Shown piece by piece: positions 24,233-34,316 of a stretch of 64,000 nt of DNA (positions are counted from its first letter, which is position 1; the number at the start of each line of letters is the position of its first letter). This DNA is from Floccularia luteovirens (taxonomy: Eukaryota > Basidiomycota > Agaricomycetes > Agaricales > Squamanitaceae). A model generated the notes under the pieces. The model saw nothing but the letters and a program-made list of their open reading frames with translations, did not search any database and was not told the DNA's origin. The position numbers were made by a program, and so were the translations under genes. The stretch lies in assembly GCA_009739215.1 (NCBI GenBank), contig VSJF01000012.1, positions 682,001 to 746,000 of the forward strand. Reading direction: 5' to 3'.

Positions 24233-25082
24233 CGTGTAGGATTTTAGATGGATATTCTCCGTGTTCTCATTTCTTCTTCTTAACAGTTCGTATCAAGTTT
24301 GCAGCTATGGAATGGATTGTCGGCAGTAAGCACTTTACCTTGATACCTACCCACAATAGAAGGAAATTACGGTCATTGAATGTTGATGGAAAAGGGGGAA
24401 GTGTGACTCCGGACTGATATCCTCCGCGCGCTAGTAGCTTCTTAACGGCGGATTAGGGTATATTCTGGAGGGGCTACGCTGGAAAAATAACCTTACATCA
24501 TTCATAGGAGAATCATGTCAATACAGAAATGTTCTGATATAAAACAGCTCTTGTCTTGAAACGTGATTTGTACGTGGGTGTTTGTTTTAGCGAGGATGAT
24601 ATCATTGATATGTTAATGACATATATATGGGATGTCTCAACTATAATTACTTTTGAAGGCTTATCATCGATCCGACCTGATTTAAGACTTGTTTCAAACG
24701 CTCTCCTGGCTGATGTTCATTTGATGACATCATTATCAATCAACAATCATGTCACCAACGGGAGAACTTGATGTAGAAAATTTTCTACCAAACCGGGGTT
24801 GTATACATAAATCTACGCAATAAACTGGCAACAGCCAGTGCTATATAATTTACTCTTACACTACTACTAATCATTGTTGTACTAATTAGAACCACATAAG
24901 ACTTATCAATTACAATATGGGTGAGGATGGGTGCTATTTAAAGGTATCATGATACTGTGATGCAGTGAAATAATCATAATCAGTGAGAAAACGAAGATTG
25001 CTGTGCAGAGGCTGTTCCATGTACACAAGTGAAGTTATGAAGGACTAAAACGAAAATAAATTTATGTAGTAGATGGAAATGT
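24233..25082. other. Convergent 0.85-kb spacer
   Basis: Region between the convergent thioesterase and arrestin genes. Short frames here have no recognisable similarity. The stretch 24780-24960 is AT-rich and probably contains the 3' untranslated region of the arrestin gene. Confidence 0.45.
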
Positions 25083-26573
25083 TCATACTGCGGAATCAGA
25101 AGAGGTTTCTGACCAAGAGTCCGTGACCAGCCTAATTGGTACTGTGAGTTGCATCTCCAGCAGCGATGAACTGCAACAAGTTTTCCGGTGTGACCGATAG
25201 CGCGATAAAGTCCTGCAAAAGTATCAGCTGAAAGCACAGCACGAACGTGGTATAAATCACACACTTTGACGTGTACACTGGCTGTGCTGAAACCGCCAAT
25301 GATGGTCTCCTTTCCAACGCTCAATTCACCTTCCCAGTCCAGACTCTCATCACCGCAGTCAGACCGCGATGTGATCAGGTTAGGCGGCATCGGCCACAAC
25401 GTGCCTTCGCCGAGGACTGTGTTCCTCCATGATTTTGTACCTCGAATATCAACAGATACCTGTCGCATAATATAAACCCGTACGGTTGGACGTGCTTTTT
25501 CTTCTTTTTTCGTGGAAATGGGTGGTGTTGTACGAGTCCGCGGAGGAAATGCGGTTAAGGGAGGGAGGGAAGAGCTCGAGTAGAGAGGAGACACTGCCCG
25601 TTAGTTGGACGTGGAATGGAATTACGTCAGTCAGACCGTAAATGCGCGAACCAGGAATGAACAACTAGATGCGGTGTAATCAGGCGCAAGTTTAAATATA
25701 TATGTTGTGTCAATGCTTACATGGCAATTTATCGGTTCTACGCTGGATGACGGTCGCGCTTTCATACTAGAAACAGCTTGATACCATTCCTCTGGCGATG
25801 TTTTTACAGATGAGAAGAAGCATGGACTTGGGATAATGGGACGATAGGAACGCGTTCTGGGATAGTAGTTGAAAGGAACAACAATACTGTGATTATATGC
25901 TAGTTAGAATTGCGTACTTAAGAGCAAGTTGAGAGAAAATACGTACTGTTTTGTTTTATGCCAAAATCCAACCTTGCGATGGCGGATTCTTGTGACGATG
26001 AGAGAAACGGAATAGGACGCTTTTACCATCAAAGATGGAAGTCCTGAGAAGTGTACCGAGAACGAAGGAGGTAGCGGACGAGATGTGTTACCCTCTTTGA
26101 ACTCGGTCGGGATGAGAGCAGAGATGGGGATTTGAGGTGAGCATGGGGACTGGGAATTTTCCTGATTGTACAAGGTGAAGGTATGGCTAAAAAGTTTTAT
26201 TGACATTGAGCCACCCTCCGATGTAACTGTATCAAGTTTTCCTTGTAACTGGTGGCAAAGTAAATAAAAAAATTTTGTTCAAGATAAAGGGGTAATTACC
26301 TTGAGGACAACAGCGGTGATGCTTCCAGTTTCTTCTAAGCATATTGTACCACTAATGACCCCTTGTCGGCCATAAGTTGGCATTTTTGCATTGTCTTACT
26401 TGTTCATTTAGAACGATGGTAGTTTTACCATCCTTTTTTATGAAGGTCCCGGTGGGAGTGGGACGGACAGTGCGTGGGGTGTGGTCAAGAGTTTGTTCCC
26501 CGCAGGAGGGTGTATAAGAGTAGGAAGGCGCTGGGAGGGAGGGAGAGTAATCGGGGAGTAGTGGAGAGAGCAT
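25083..26573 (-). CDS. Arrestin-like protein, frame broken in at least two places
   Basis: Arrestin-fold adaptor; fungal members guide ubiquitin ligases to plasma-membrane proteins. In order: a Pro-rich start (MLSPLLPDYSPSLPAPSYSY), TPTGTFIKKDGKTTIVLNEQ, TYGRQGVISGTICLEE, VQGKLDTV, LPPSFSVHFSGLP, then VPFNYYPRTRSYRPI, then IPFHVQLTGSVSSL, PTVRVYIMRQVSVDIRG, SLDWEGELSV, GGFSTASVHVKDFIALSVTP, and finally LTVPIRLVTDSW. The conserved blocks lie in different frames: +1 changes are needed near 26393-26402 and near 25168-25172. A third change, between LTGSVSS and RVYIMRQ, could be a frameshift or an intron with a weak donor. Without the last correction translation stops at 25132 and loses the PIRLVTD motif. 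The start at 26573 fits the family's Pro-rich N-terminus. Confidence 0.75.
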
Positions 26574-26804
26574 GGGGAATGAGAAGAAAGGGAAGAAAGA
26601 GGAGCTTTCATAGGATGAGAGTGAGTCATGTTGATGTTGTTTTAGATAGTTTTTAGATGATGAAAGAAAGCGCTGTAAAGACCAAGATAAAAGCGGAGAC
26701 AACAATCGAGTCAAATCAAATTCATGAAATCCGACGAAACAGGGTCTTGTTCCTGATATAAATACACCCAAATACTCCACTAATAAATTGTTACTTTGTA
26801 CAAT

Positions 26805-27758
26805 TTATCCCCTGACGTGACCTGTCACATTCCCTTCCGCCTCAAGCTGCGCCAATGTTTCCTCCAAACGCCTTGCCCGGTCCGCATTTTGCACTTCCTC
26901 CCATTCCTCGTCCCTGCTAATATAACTAATTCGCCGTTCTCTTTCCCGTTGTGGGTTCATAACGTTACTCAGGAGCAGTCTGCTTCCTCTTGTGTTCCCG
27001 TAAGCAGGAGGTGGCAGTGTTACAATAGCCGCATCTTCTACATCTCCTGTGCCTGCATTACTTTGTCTTAGCGCGGCAGCGTAAGTGGGTAATGGCGGCC
27101 GGTTCCAAGGTCCCAGCCAACTTGAAGCAGCCACAATCCCTTGGCTATCATCCCTATATCTTGGTAATACCTCTCCGGGATGCAAGTGATTAAACCTTTC
27201 TGCCCTCATTCGGAAGATTCTTCGTTCAAGGAACAGCAATTGTGCTATTGTGGCAACTCCAAATGAAATGTGTGCAAATATTACTGACATGCCCCCAAAC
27301 GTCGACTTTTGGTTTGAAGACGTGGTGGTGTGTGATAACAATTTCGATGCGAATATCCATCCCGTGATTGTGGCACCCAAAAATAAGATTTGCAGAATGA
27401 AGATAAGGAGAGTGGTCAAGCGAAAGCCACGGTAAGACGAGACTTTTTCAGATATCAAGAACCGGAAAATCTGTTTTGTTTTTTTACTAGAGCTTGTAGT
27501 GAGGGTAACGGAGGATGTCGAGCCGTTTGGAGTGGGATCTGTGAGTCTTTCGGAGCTAGTTCCACTGCCGGAAGCAGAGCTGTGATATGTTTCTGCAGGG
27601 TGTCTTGCTGGTAAATCTGGCACAACTTCATCTCGTTCAACAACTGCTTCTGTGTGCACGCCTTCTTGAAACCCGATCTCTCCACGTTTTGATGGCAAGG
27701 GACCAGCCTGCGGTTTTGATGCTTCAACTATGGGAGAGTTTGATATTGATGATGCCAT
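26805..27758 (-). CDS. Two-helix membrane protein, unknown function
   Basis: Intronless frame of about 317 residues; I do not recognise the family. The N-terminal 90 residues are hydrophilic and Ser/Thr-rich. Two hydrophobic segments follow: FRLTTLLIFILQILFLGATI with its extension GWIFA, and GMSVIFAHISFGVATIAQLL. The C-terminal half is hydrophilic, with a PPxY-like LPPPAYG, a PLPTYAA stretch and an Arg/Glu-rich coiled end (RARRLEETLAQLEAE). Proline-tyrosine motifs of this kind can bind WW-domain ubiquitin ligases, which is interesting beside an arrestin gene but unproven. An in-frame ATG at 27815 could lengthen the protein by 19 residues. Confidence 0.7.
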   Translation of the reverse strand: MASSISNSPIVEASKPQAGPLPSKRGEIGFQEGVHTEAVVERDEVVPDLPARHPAETYHSSASGSGTSSERLTDPTPNGSTSSVTLTTSSSKKTKQIFRFLISEKVSSYRGFRLTTLLIFILQILFLGATITGWIFASKLLSHTTTSSNQKSTFGGMSVIFAHISFGVATIAQLLFLERRIFRMRAERFNHLHPGEVLPRYRDDSQGIVAASSWLGPWNRPPLPTYAAALRQSNAGTGDVEDAAIVTLPPPAYGNTRGSRLLLSNVMNPQRERERRISYISRDEEWEEVQNADRARRLEETLAQLEAEGNVTGHVRG

Positions 27759-28690
27759 GTCGCACGTCAGTGGAAGTGAGTATGAAAGAGAGGAATGTCG
27801 GTGAAGGACTGGCAATGAAAAAAGATTGGAGAAAGCTGAAAGTTCTACTTGAACCAGTCAAGCACTTGGAAACATAAGGTACAAGAAATTTGTATAACTA
27901 TTGTTGAAATGCAATGAAGGGTCAGAATGAACGTGTCTCGTAGAGAAGAGCAATTTACCTGCGGTTGCCCGCTCGTTGTTAAGTAAGTGGTAGAGCGTGA
28001 AGCTTTGGAGTGGTTACCGTCGGTAAGTTGATCATTCGGAGTACCTCCGCACCAATTTCCATTTTTGGCACCGAGAGGTTGCTATGCTATGATTCAATCC
28101 TTTCGGACACCATCTATGTAAATAAACGATATTGCTGTTATTATTATTCATATTCATCCAATATAAATAACTAAAGAACGAAAGCAAAGATTCCAGGGCA
28201 CCGCAATGTCATCGCCAGTAAACATACTGCGGACAGGTGTCACGACGCCCAATCAAAATAAGTCTATAATACATGTACCCGCGTAGATTACGCATATTTG
28301 GCTCACTCACTTGGTCTAAATGATTGTGTTTGAACAATGCTGTCCTACTAGGTCGCTGCCAATAACAACAAGTCCATGTACTTCGGCTATCTAGAAAAGT
28401 AGCGTTGATCCCATCCTATCAGCGAGCCAAGGAAAACGAGAAGACAACGTGTTTTGAATGTCTCCGAAACGTGACTCAAACTGACTCAAAAGTTATACGC
28501 GTACGATTGGTAACCGATAAACATCGGGACTTAGTGATAAACTTAAAATGTCTTCAAGAATTTTCGTTTACCTCGGATCGTTCTTACAGTACGAGTCAAT
28601 GTTTCGCCTCGGATCCGATAGAAGTGGAGGAATAACCCTAAACAAGATTCGCGGGTGCACTTTGTATTAACTTGATGAATAATTGGATTG
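27759..28690. other. Gene-free 0.9-kb upstream region
   Basis: Lies upstream of the two-helix protein and downstream of the dynactin gene. I see no coding sequence. Its main feature is a tandem TGACTCA pair, listed separately. Confidence 0.5.
28472..28488. promoter_or_regulatory. Tandem TGACTCA sites (Gcn4/AP-1 type)
   Basis: Two perfect TGACTCA heptamers at 28472-28478 and 28482-28488, ten bases start to start, so on the same face of the helix. This is the known binding site of Gcn4/Cpc1 bZIP factors. The nearest downstream start is the two-helix membrane protein about 715 bp away, so the target is uncertain. Confidence 0.4.
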
Positions 28691-30645
28691 TCACAAGTCT
28701 TCTCTAGAAATGATATTCCCAAGGTCTACAACCGTATAAAAAGCGAATGTCTTTGTCTCTGGTGCTTTATTTGCCTGATACCTTGCTGGTGTATCCAGAT
28801 CATTTCCCTCGGATGGCGCAGGGTCATCCGACCGATAAGTATACGAAATTAGCATATTGAACTGAAAGAACTCTTTTTAGAATTATTGTCCCCAATAAAT
28901 AATAAAAATGCTTACTCTGATGCTTCCTGTTGCTTCCTTGCCAATGACAACTTCGCCACCAACAACGGTTACATTAGCTCGTTTCTCAAGCACACCTATC
29001 GTTTTTGATCTACCCCTTCCGTCTCTGTCTCTAGTGCCACCCCTCCCTAGCGCCCCATACTCACCCTCATCACCTACTCCAAACATATCTTCGTCATCCT
29101 CGTACTCCCATGCTTCTGCGAATGCAGCGATCGGGAATGTTCCATTTGGAAGAGAGATAGCAAAGGGAGGACGAGGCGCTTTTTCCTGAATACCGCTCTC
29201 CCCAACAGAACCCGTGGCGACGTGCACTCGTTGCACTGACAATCTCACTTGAATGGGGTCGTACAAAGGGTTTGTCAATGCCAAATGGAAAGAGTAAGTC
29301 TTGCCCGCGTGTAACCCACTTGACCCTACCCGGTCGTCATCTACAGTAGATTTCCCAACAGCCCGTTTCGCATTGTCCGTTGCAGCAGGTTGTTGGGTGT
29401 GTGGAAGGGAGACTGTTATTGCGGGGAGATAATTTGCGGCTACAAGTTTGATTTTATAACGTACAGATTGCGCTTTCTGTTCTGGTTTAATGAGAATGTG
29501 GGTACATGCTGGACAGCGTTTGGATCGCTTTGAGTGTAAAGGTATCCGCAATGGCTTCAGTTCACTAGGCAAAAATTAGCATATAAACGGGTAAAAGAAA
29601 TAAATGTCAACGCACTGCGCTTGCAGCGGATTCACCCAGCTGTTCGTCCATCTCTGTTCCAAACTAACGACCTCTCCTATATCCTCCAAATGCCTCATAA
29701 AATCAGAGTCTACCTCACCACCTCCTGTCCCTAACACACTAGTACCAGCAATTTCCACGCGACTACGGTATTCCTGCATCTCGTCCTTATTCACACTTCT
29801 ATCCTTACCAGTTCCACCCGCACCACCACGTCCGGACAAGCTTTTCGCAAGGGGGTTGTACTTGCTTACCCCAGGAATGTCACGCGCTAAAGCAGCGGAG
29901 GCAGCGGCTGTGATGGAAGTAGAGTGAAGATGATGTGAGTGCGCTGAACTGCTGGGGTGGGCAGCAGCCGCGTGGGGTGTTGTCGTAGAAGAGGAAAGTG
30001 ATGATGCACGTATGAAAGGTTCAAAATGGTCCTTCAAACGATCAAATTCTAGCGAATCCGGGGCGGAGTCTTCGAATTTTTGTAGTTGTGCTAATGTACC
30101 AAGTTTCTTTGTTCTGTACTTGTTTAGCGGAGAGAGATAATGAAGGACTAACCAGCAAGGCCGGTTGGCTTTTCGAAAGTTATGCCAACTTCAGCAGAGT
30201 CCCACCTGCAATGATTGCAATACAGAAAGAACGGAGGTTCACCGACTGTACTGACGGGGACTACAAGTCTTCCATCTCCATGATCTGGGGGGTCCGAAGG
30301 AACAACTGACAAAGTGTTCCGGCAATTTGGACACATAAAGCAGTTCCGGGCACATCTACGCCAAGAAGATTATACCTGGTGGGAAGACTAAAACGCGACC
30401 AGCAGGACGCACCTGTTCTTTTCTGCACGTACACTCGCGCTTGGGACTTCAAAGAGACAGTTGGGGCAGTAATATGTGCTAACTTCGATGGAAACACATC
30501 GGTTGCATCTAACGGCGTCGCATTCCTCACAGAAGAAAAGTGTATGTAAAGGATGAAAACTATGAATTGATGAAGGGAGGTGTGGAGGAGGAGGCACTGG
30601 AGAGCTGGAAAGGCAAGGACAATGATATTGCACGTTAGGTGCCAT
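28691..30645 (-). CDS. DCTN4: Dynactin subunit p62 (DCTN4-like)
   Basis: Component of the dynactin pointed-end complex, which helps dynein carry nuclei and vesicles along microtubules. The N-terminal part has the cysteine pairs of the family's zinc-binding region: YHCPC, FFCEECDAVRCNRC, YYCPNC, and after an intron NRCARNCFMCPNC. YCNHCRW follows, then an LQKFEDS region. The C-terminal half starts near 29560 (HSKRSKRCPACTHILIKPE, the conserved p62 motif) and is beta-rich with long disordered insertions (28990-29100). The last exon ends TVVDLGNIISREDL at a TGA (28691-28693). All introns join in frame, in contrast with the broken genes on both sides. The start is the ATG at 30645. Confidence 0.92.
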
Positions 30646-31229
30646 CACAAGTCCGAGTTACTATAATTATCAAAGCTTTACACGACCAATTTGTTAATTA
30701 CTGTCGGGATTAACATTTCTCAAAGTGATTTCATTTAGTGTACTCGAGCTCCCAGGTTTTAGTTGTTATTCTGAGTGCAACAAGCACGAGAAATATATGA
30801 ACTGAGCCCCGGAAGATGTTGGATTATTTGATTCCATATTAAAGCCCTAGTTACAAATGGTTACATTACACCATAGTGAAATATATGTAACACTAATCCT
30901 AATATAAAAAGAGGGGAAAAGTTTAACTTAATTATACGTAAAATGCCGTGTAGTGCATGTCGTTCCAAACGCGGGCAATGCTGTGAAAATTTACACCAAT
31001 GACTCGTGGACGCCCCTATTTGTGTGAGTTCGTTTCTTGTCTCTAGGGGCTTGAATAATGGGGCACATTGCGAAAAATGAACAGGAGATCCTTTGATCTT
31101 AATCAACTCTGGTCCTGCATAAGAGTAGCTCGTAGGTTTGCGTAGAATGGCAGAATGTTTGCTGTAGACGTCATGACATGATCATGGTGTCTCTTAGCCT
31201 GGCAATCCTGCAGCAGGGAAAATGATGAT
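30646..31229. other. Spacer upstream of dynactin gene
   Basis: 584 bp between the dynactin start and the protease stop, both on the minus strand. Presumed dynactin promoter plus protease 3' region. Nothing else was seen. Confidence 0.45.
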
Positions 31230-33239
31230 TCACGTCTGATATTTCGTCCTGGCACGGTACAACAGAACCCCTGCTACGATGAGGAGTACGCCGACCACAG
31301 AAGTTGCAACGGCAATATAATATATCGTCGGAGATCGGTGTCTATTGTGGTGGGTGTTTGCATCAAGCAATCCAGCTTCTCCTGTAGTATCTACACCATT
31401 CAATCGAACTCTGCACAAAATCGGCATGGGCTAGGAACGAGCAATTCAGACACGATTCTTCGTTGATGCAGGGAAGAGAAGGCCGAGAACCACAGAAGAG
31501 GGGCGGTTGCACATACCTTCTACTGGATCAGTGATCGATAACATTTGAATGTATGGTTCACTTTTGATTTGAGATCCTGCCACAAAGTCTCCATAATCGA
31601 AAAGGACGTAAACATTGCGCACTAGATTGTGACATTATAAATGGGTTGCCTTCACAAGCTTCTGATACGCACTGAATGACATTCCAAGAACCATGTCGTA
31701 ATTTGTAGTAGGACCTCTTTCATAAGTAAAGGGTTGGAACTGTAAAAAGTTAAGGAATGATAAGTTAATGTCAGACATCTGTCAAGAATTTACGCACCGT
31801 CCCAATACAACTTGGTGTTCCTTCAGAATTGGTAATCTTTCTGATCCCTACAGCTTTGGGGTCCCTGGAAAAACTTGATAAACAGGGGTACTTTCGCAAT
31901 GGAAAGGAAACCTACATAGTCATATCAAGTGGATGCAAAGGGTAGGGTTTTCCCCCAAACACAAATGTGATATTCACTTCTTGTGAGCAGGGAAGAATCC
32001 AGACATTACCCACGCCGTTGACATCCACAAACTCTGCACCCCTGTACCTGCTATAGATTGCGTCTGCCACATATCTAACAACGCCATAATGTTCAAATGA
32101 ATACACCATTATATTAATAAGACATACAAGGGAACCTGTGGCAAACTAAATCCACAATCCTAGAACGACTGTTGGCTGGGCCGTAGGAGAATCTTCTACT
32201 AGCACTGTGGAGTCTTATGTTTTCCCCGTCGGGACCGATGATGCCATTTTGATCAAGCAATACCTGAGCATGTTGGTCACCAGATTGCTGGTGCGGAACA
32301 TTCGTCATCGGGAGTTTTGGTTCATGTAGAATTTGGGTATGTCCATCTATGACTTCTCGAATAGAGATACTACCGCTAAAGAAATCTGTCGGATCTAAAC
32401 ACAAGGACAACACAAGAACATTACTTGTCATATGTCTCCATTCTGAATGACTAGACTCACCCTTATCTCGTCCTAAGAGAATTGTGAAATAATTTGGTGC
32501 TGTCAAGTTCTGGACGAAGATCCGGTCGAGAACAGCAGTTCCGGCTTCAGACTGGAGTTCTTGGTAAATGAACGATCCGGCGTTTGGTCCTAGTCCTGTG
32601 TTTGAAGATTGTAAGCGAGCTGTATTCCCACATGGTTTCACTAAAACCTGCCTATAATCCCTGTTCCCACTTTGTTTTGCGGATTAGGTGCAATTTCCAC
32701 TGAATGTCATGTAAGCACATTTATTAGTTATTCTAGGGGGATGCACATACAAAAGGCTTGGTCAGGAATTTGAAAACCAGCAAATTCGAGATTAGCCGTT
32801 TTAATGTTTCCTAAAGAATACAACAAGTTAGCGTTGGAGACGAATTACCATACATGACATAAATGTATGAACCTTCCACAGAGCCTACTGCGTAACTGAC
32901 GCCACCAATGTGTCCGGTATCTTTGCTATCTGCAATAAGCCCTGCTATCCAAAGATCCGAACTAGATGACCAGTTACAGATATCCTTTTGGGACGTACAA
33001 ATTGTAGTACACACCTTCCTGTGTCAACAAGGACTTTAAACGGATCACCACCTAGAGTAACATTAGTGAAGTAGCTGAGGTCTCCAGAGTTGTTTAGGGA
33101 GGTTCCTGAGGTTGCTCTTTGTCGTAACGTAAGCCTTGGACGTAATTTTCTATAGCCTTCCACAGGGAATTGGATAGCGCCAACAAAGTCCCATAGCAAC
33201 AACCAGTGTGCAATGAGAAGGAGAAACAAAATAGTTCAT
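31230..33239 (-). CDS. Membrane-anchored aspartic protease (A1/pepsin family), frame broken in several places
   Basis: Yapsin-like endopeptidase predicted at the cell surface. In order: hydrophobic signal segment (LFLLLIAHWLLLWDFVGAIQ), FTNVTLGG, first catalytic loop VLVDTGSSDLW (formed across an intron), AVGSVEGN, GIIGLGPN, NGIIGPDG, second catalytic loop VLDCGFSLPQ (Cys where Ser or Thr is usual), VWILPC, FQPFTYERG, LGMSF, VYVLFDYGDF, VRLNGVDTTG and a C-terminal helix (YYIAVATSVVGVLLIVAGVLLY). The blocks align one by one with the divergent neighbour at 34.3-36.4 kb. Four +1 slips are needed: in the A run 33228-33231 just after the ATG (33239), near 32203-32208, near 32159-32162 and near 31410-31413. 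The intron 32596-32651 appears to be GC-AG. Confidence 0.8.
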
Positions 33240-34316
33240 ATGCAAGTAAAGGATGTTGAAAGGGAAAAAAGACTATGGGCAAACGCCCTCCGAGGCTTTT
33301 GAATAGATGGGCACCTTGGCGGATGTAAACTCTTGAATTAACGGTCTTGGAGACTTGGTCAAGAACATAAATGGGGGCTGAATGTGCGGGGGGAATTTTA
33401 CTGCCGCACCACCCCTTTTCCAGCATATTTACATGCACTAATCGCGACAAGGACAACGTGCTAAAACAGCCTTGGCGGTCGCGATCGGCAATTGCGATGA
33501 TTGTTGTGCATTGTATAAACTTTGATGTTTTCAAGTAAAACATTACAGCATTACAATAAGAAAAAGTGTCTTGACTTCAAGAGAGTACTTGCAACTTTGT
33601 TGGCAGTCTCGGGCTTGGGACAAGGTCACAAACATTGAAAATGAAATTGCAATTTGTCACCACATTAGCAGCATGCTGCCCTGTCCTGGAGTATTACGGC
33701 AAGATTAGCGTTCATACATCAACAGTCATGACCATGAAAAGATGACTGTTATCCAATCACCTCGACTACCTCCTTGCCACGATGTAAATTATAAACAGCT
33801 TGGCGAGACCTTGAGAGGTGAGACAAGGAAAAAGTGTTTGTCGAAGCAAATTAGTCAACGAGTTGGAGCGTTTATTGGTACCTAGACATATTGCATGATC
33901 AACGATATATCGATAACCAAGTGACTTAGCACGTCAATCCAAGAGAAACATAAAGGACTTGTTTATTGTCATCACTTGCTGACCAATGTGATCGTTTTCT
34001 GCAGAGTTAAAAAAAAACATAAATAATATCTTGGATTTATCGTATTAGCGGTGATATTACTATCAGTTCAGAACATTTTAGCCTCGGAGCTATGTCGTGA
34101 AAAGTGTACTCTGAATGGGGCTTTTGCATAGCAAATACATCAAGGGCTTCATTTTGAGCAGAGAAAAAGTAGGACCAGTGACTTCTTATCCGCGGGACAT
34201 TGTCACGGCATCCAAATTCACACTCTCCATCTCCGTCAACGTTCACTTAAGCCTACCTTGTCGCTCTCTTTTATTCCCGCTTTCCAAGTCATTACTATTG
34301 TACCGAATTACTTCAC
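33240..34316. promoter_or_regulatory. Divergent intergenic region between two aspartic protease genes
   Basis: 1.08 kb between two head-to-head A1 protease genes, probably holding both promoters. It is AT-rich on the right (34010-34060). No gene or repeat was recognised. No binding sites are claimed. Confidence 0.5.

Noticed and set aside
27985..28065. tRNA-like stretch (gtggtagagcg resembling an A box)
   Set aside because: No B box (GGTTCRANNCC) follows at the right distance and I could not fold a cloverleaf.
28405..28635. Plus-strand frame of 76 codons
   Set aside because: No motif and it covers the tandem TGACTCA sites; looks like chance in an intergenic region.
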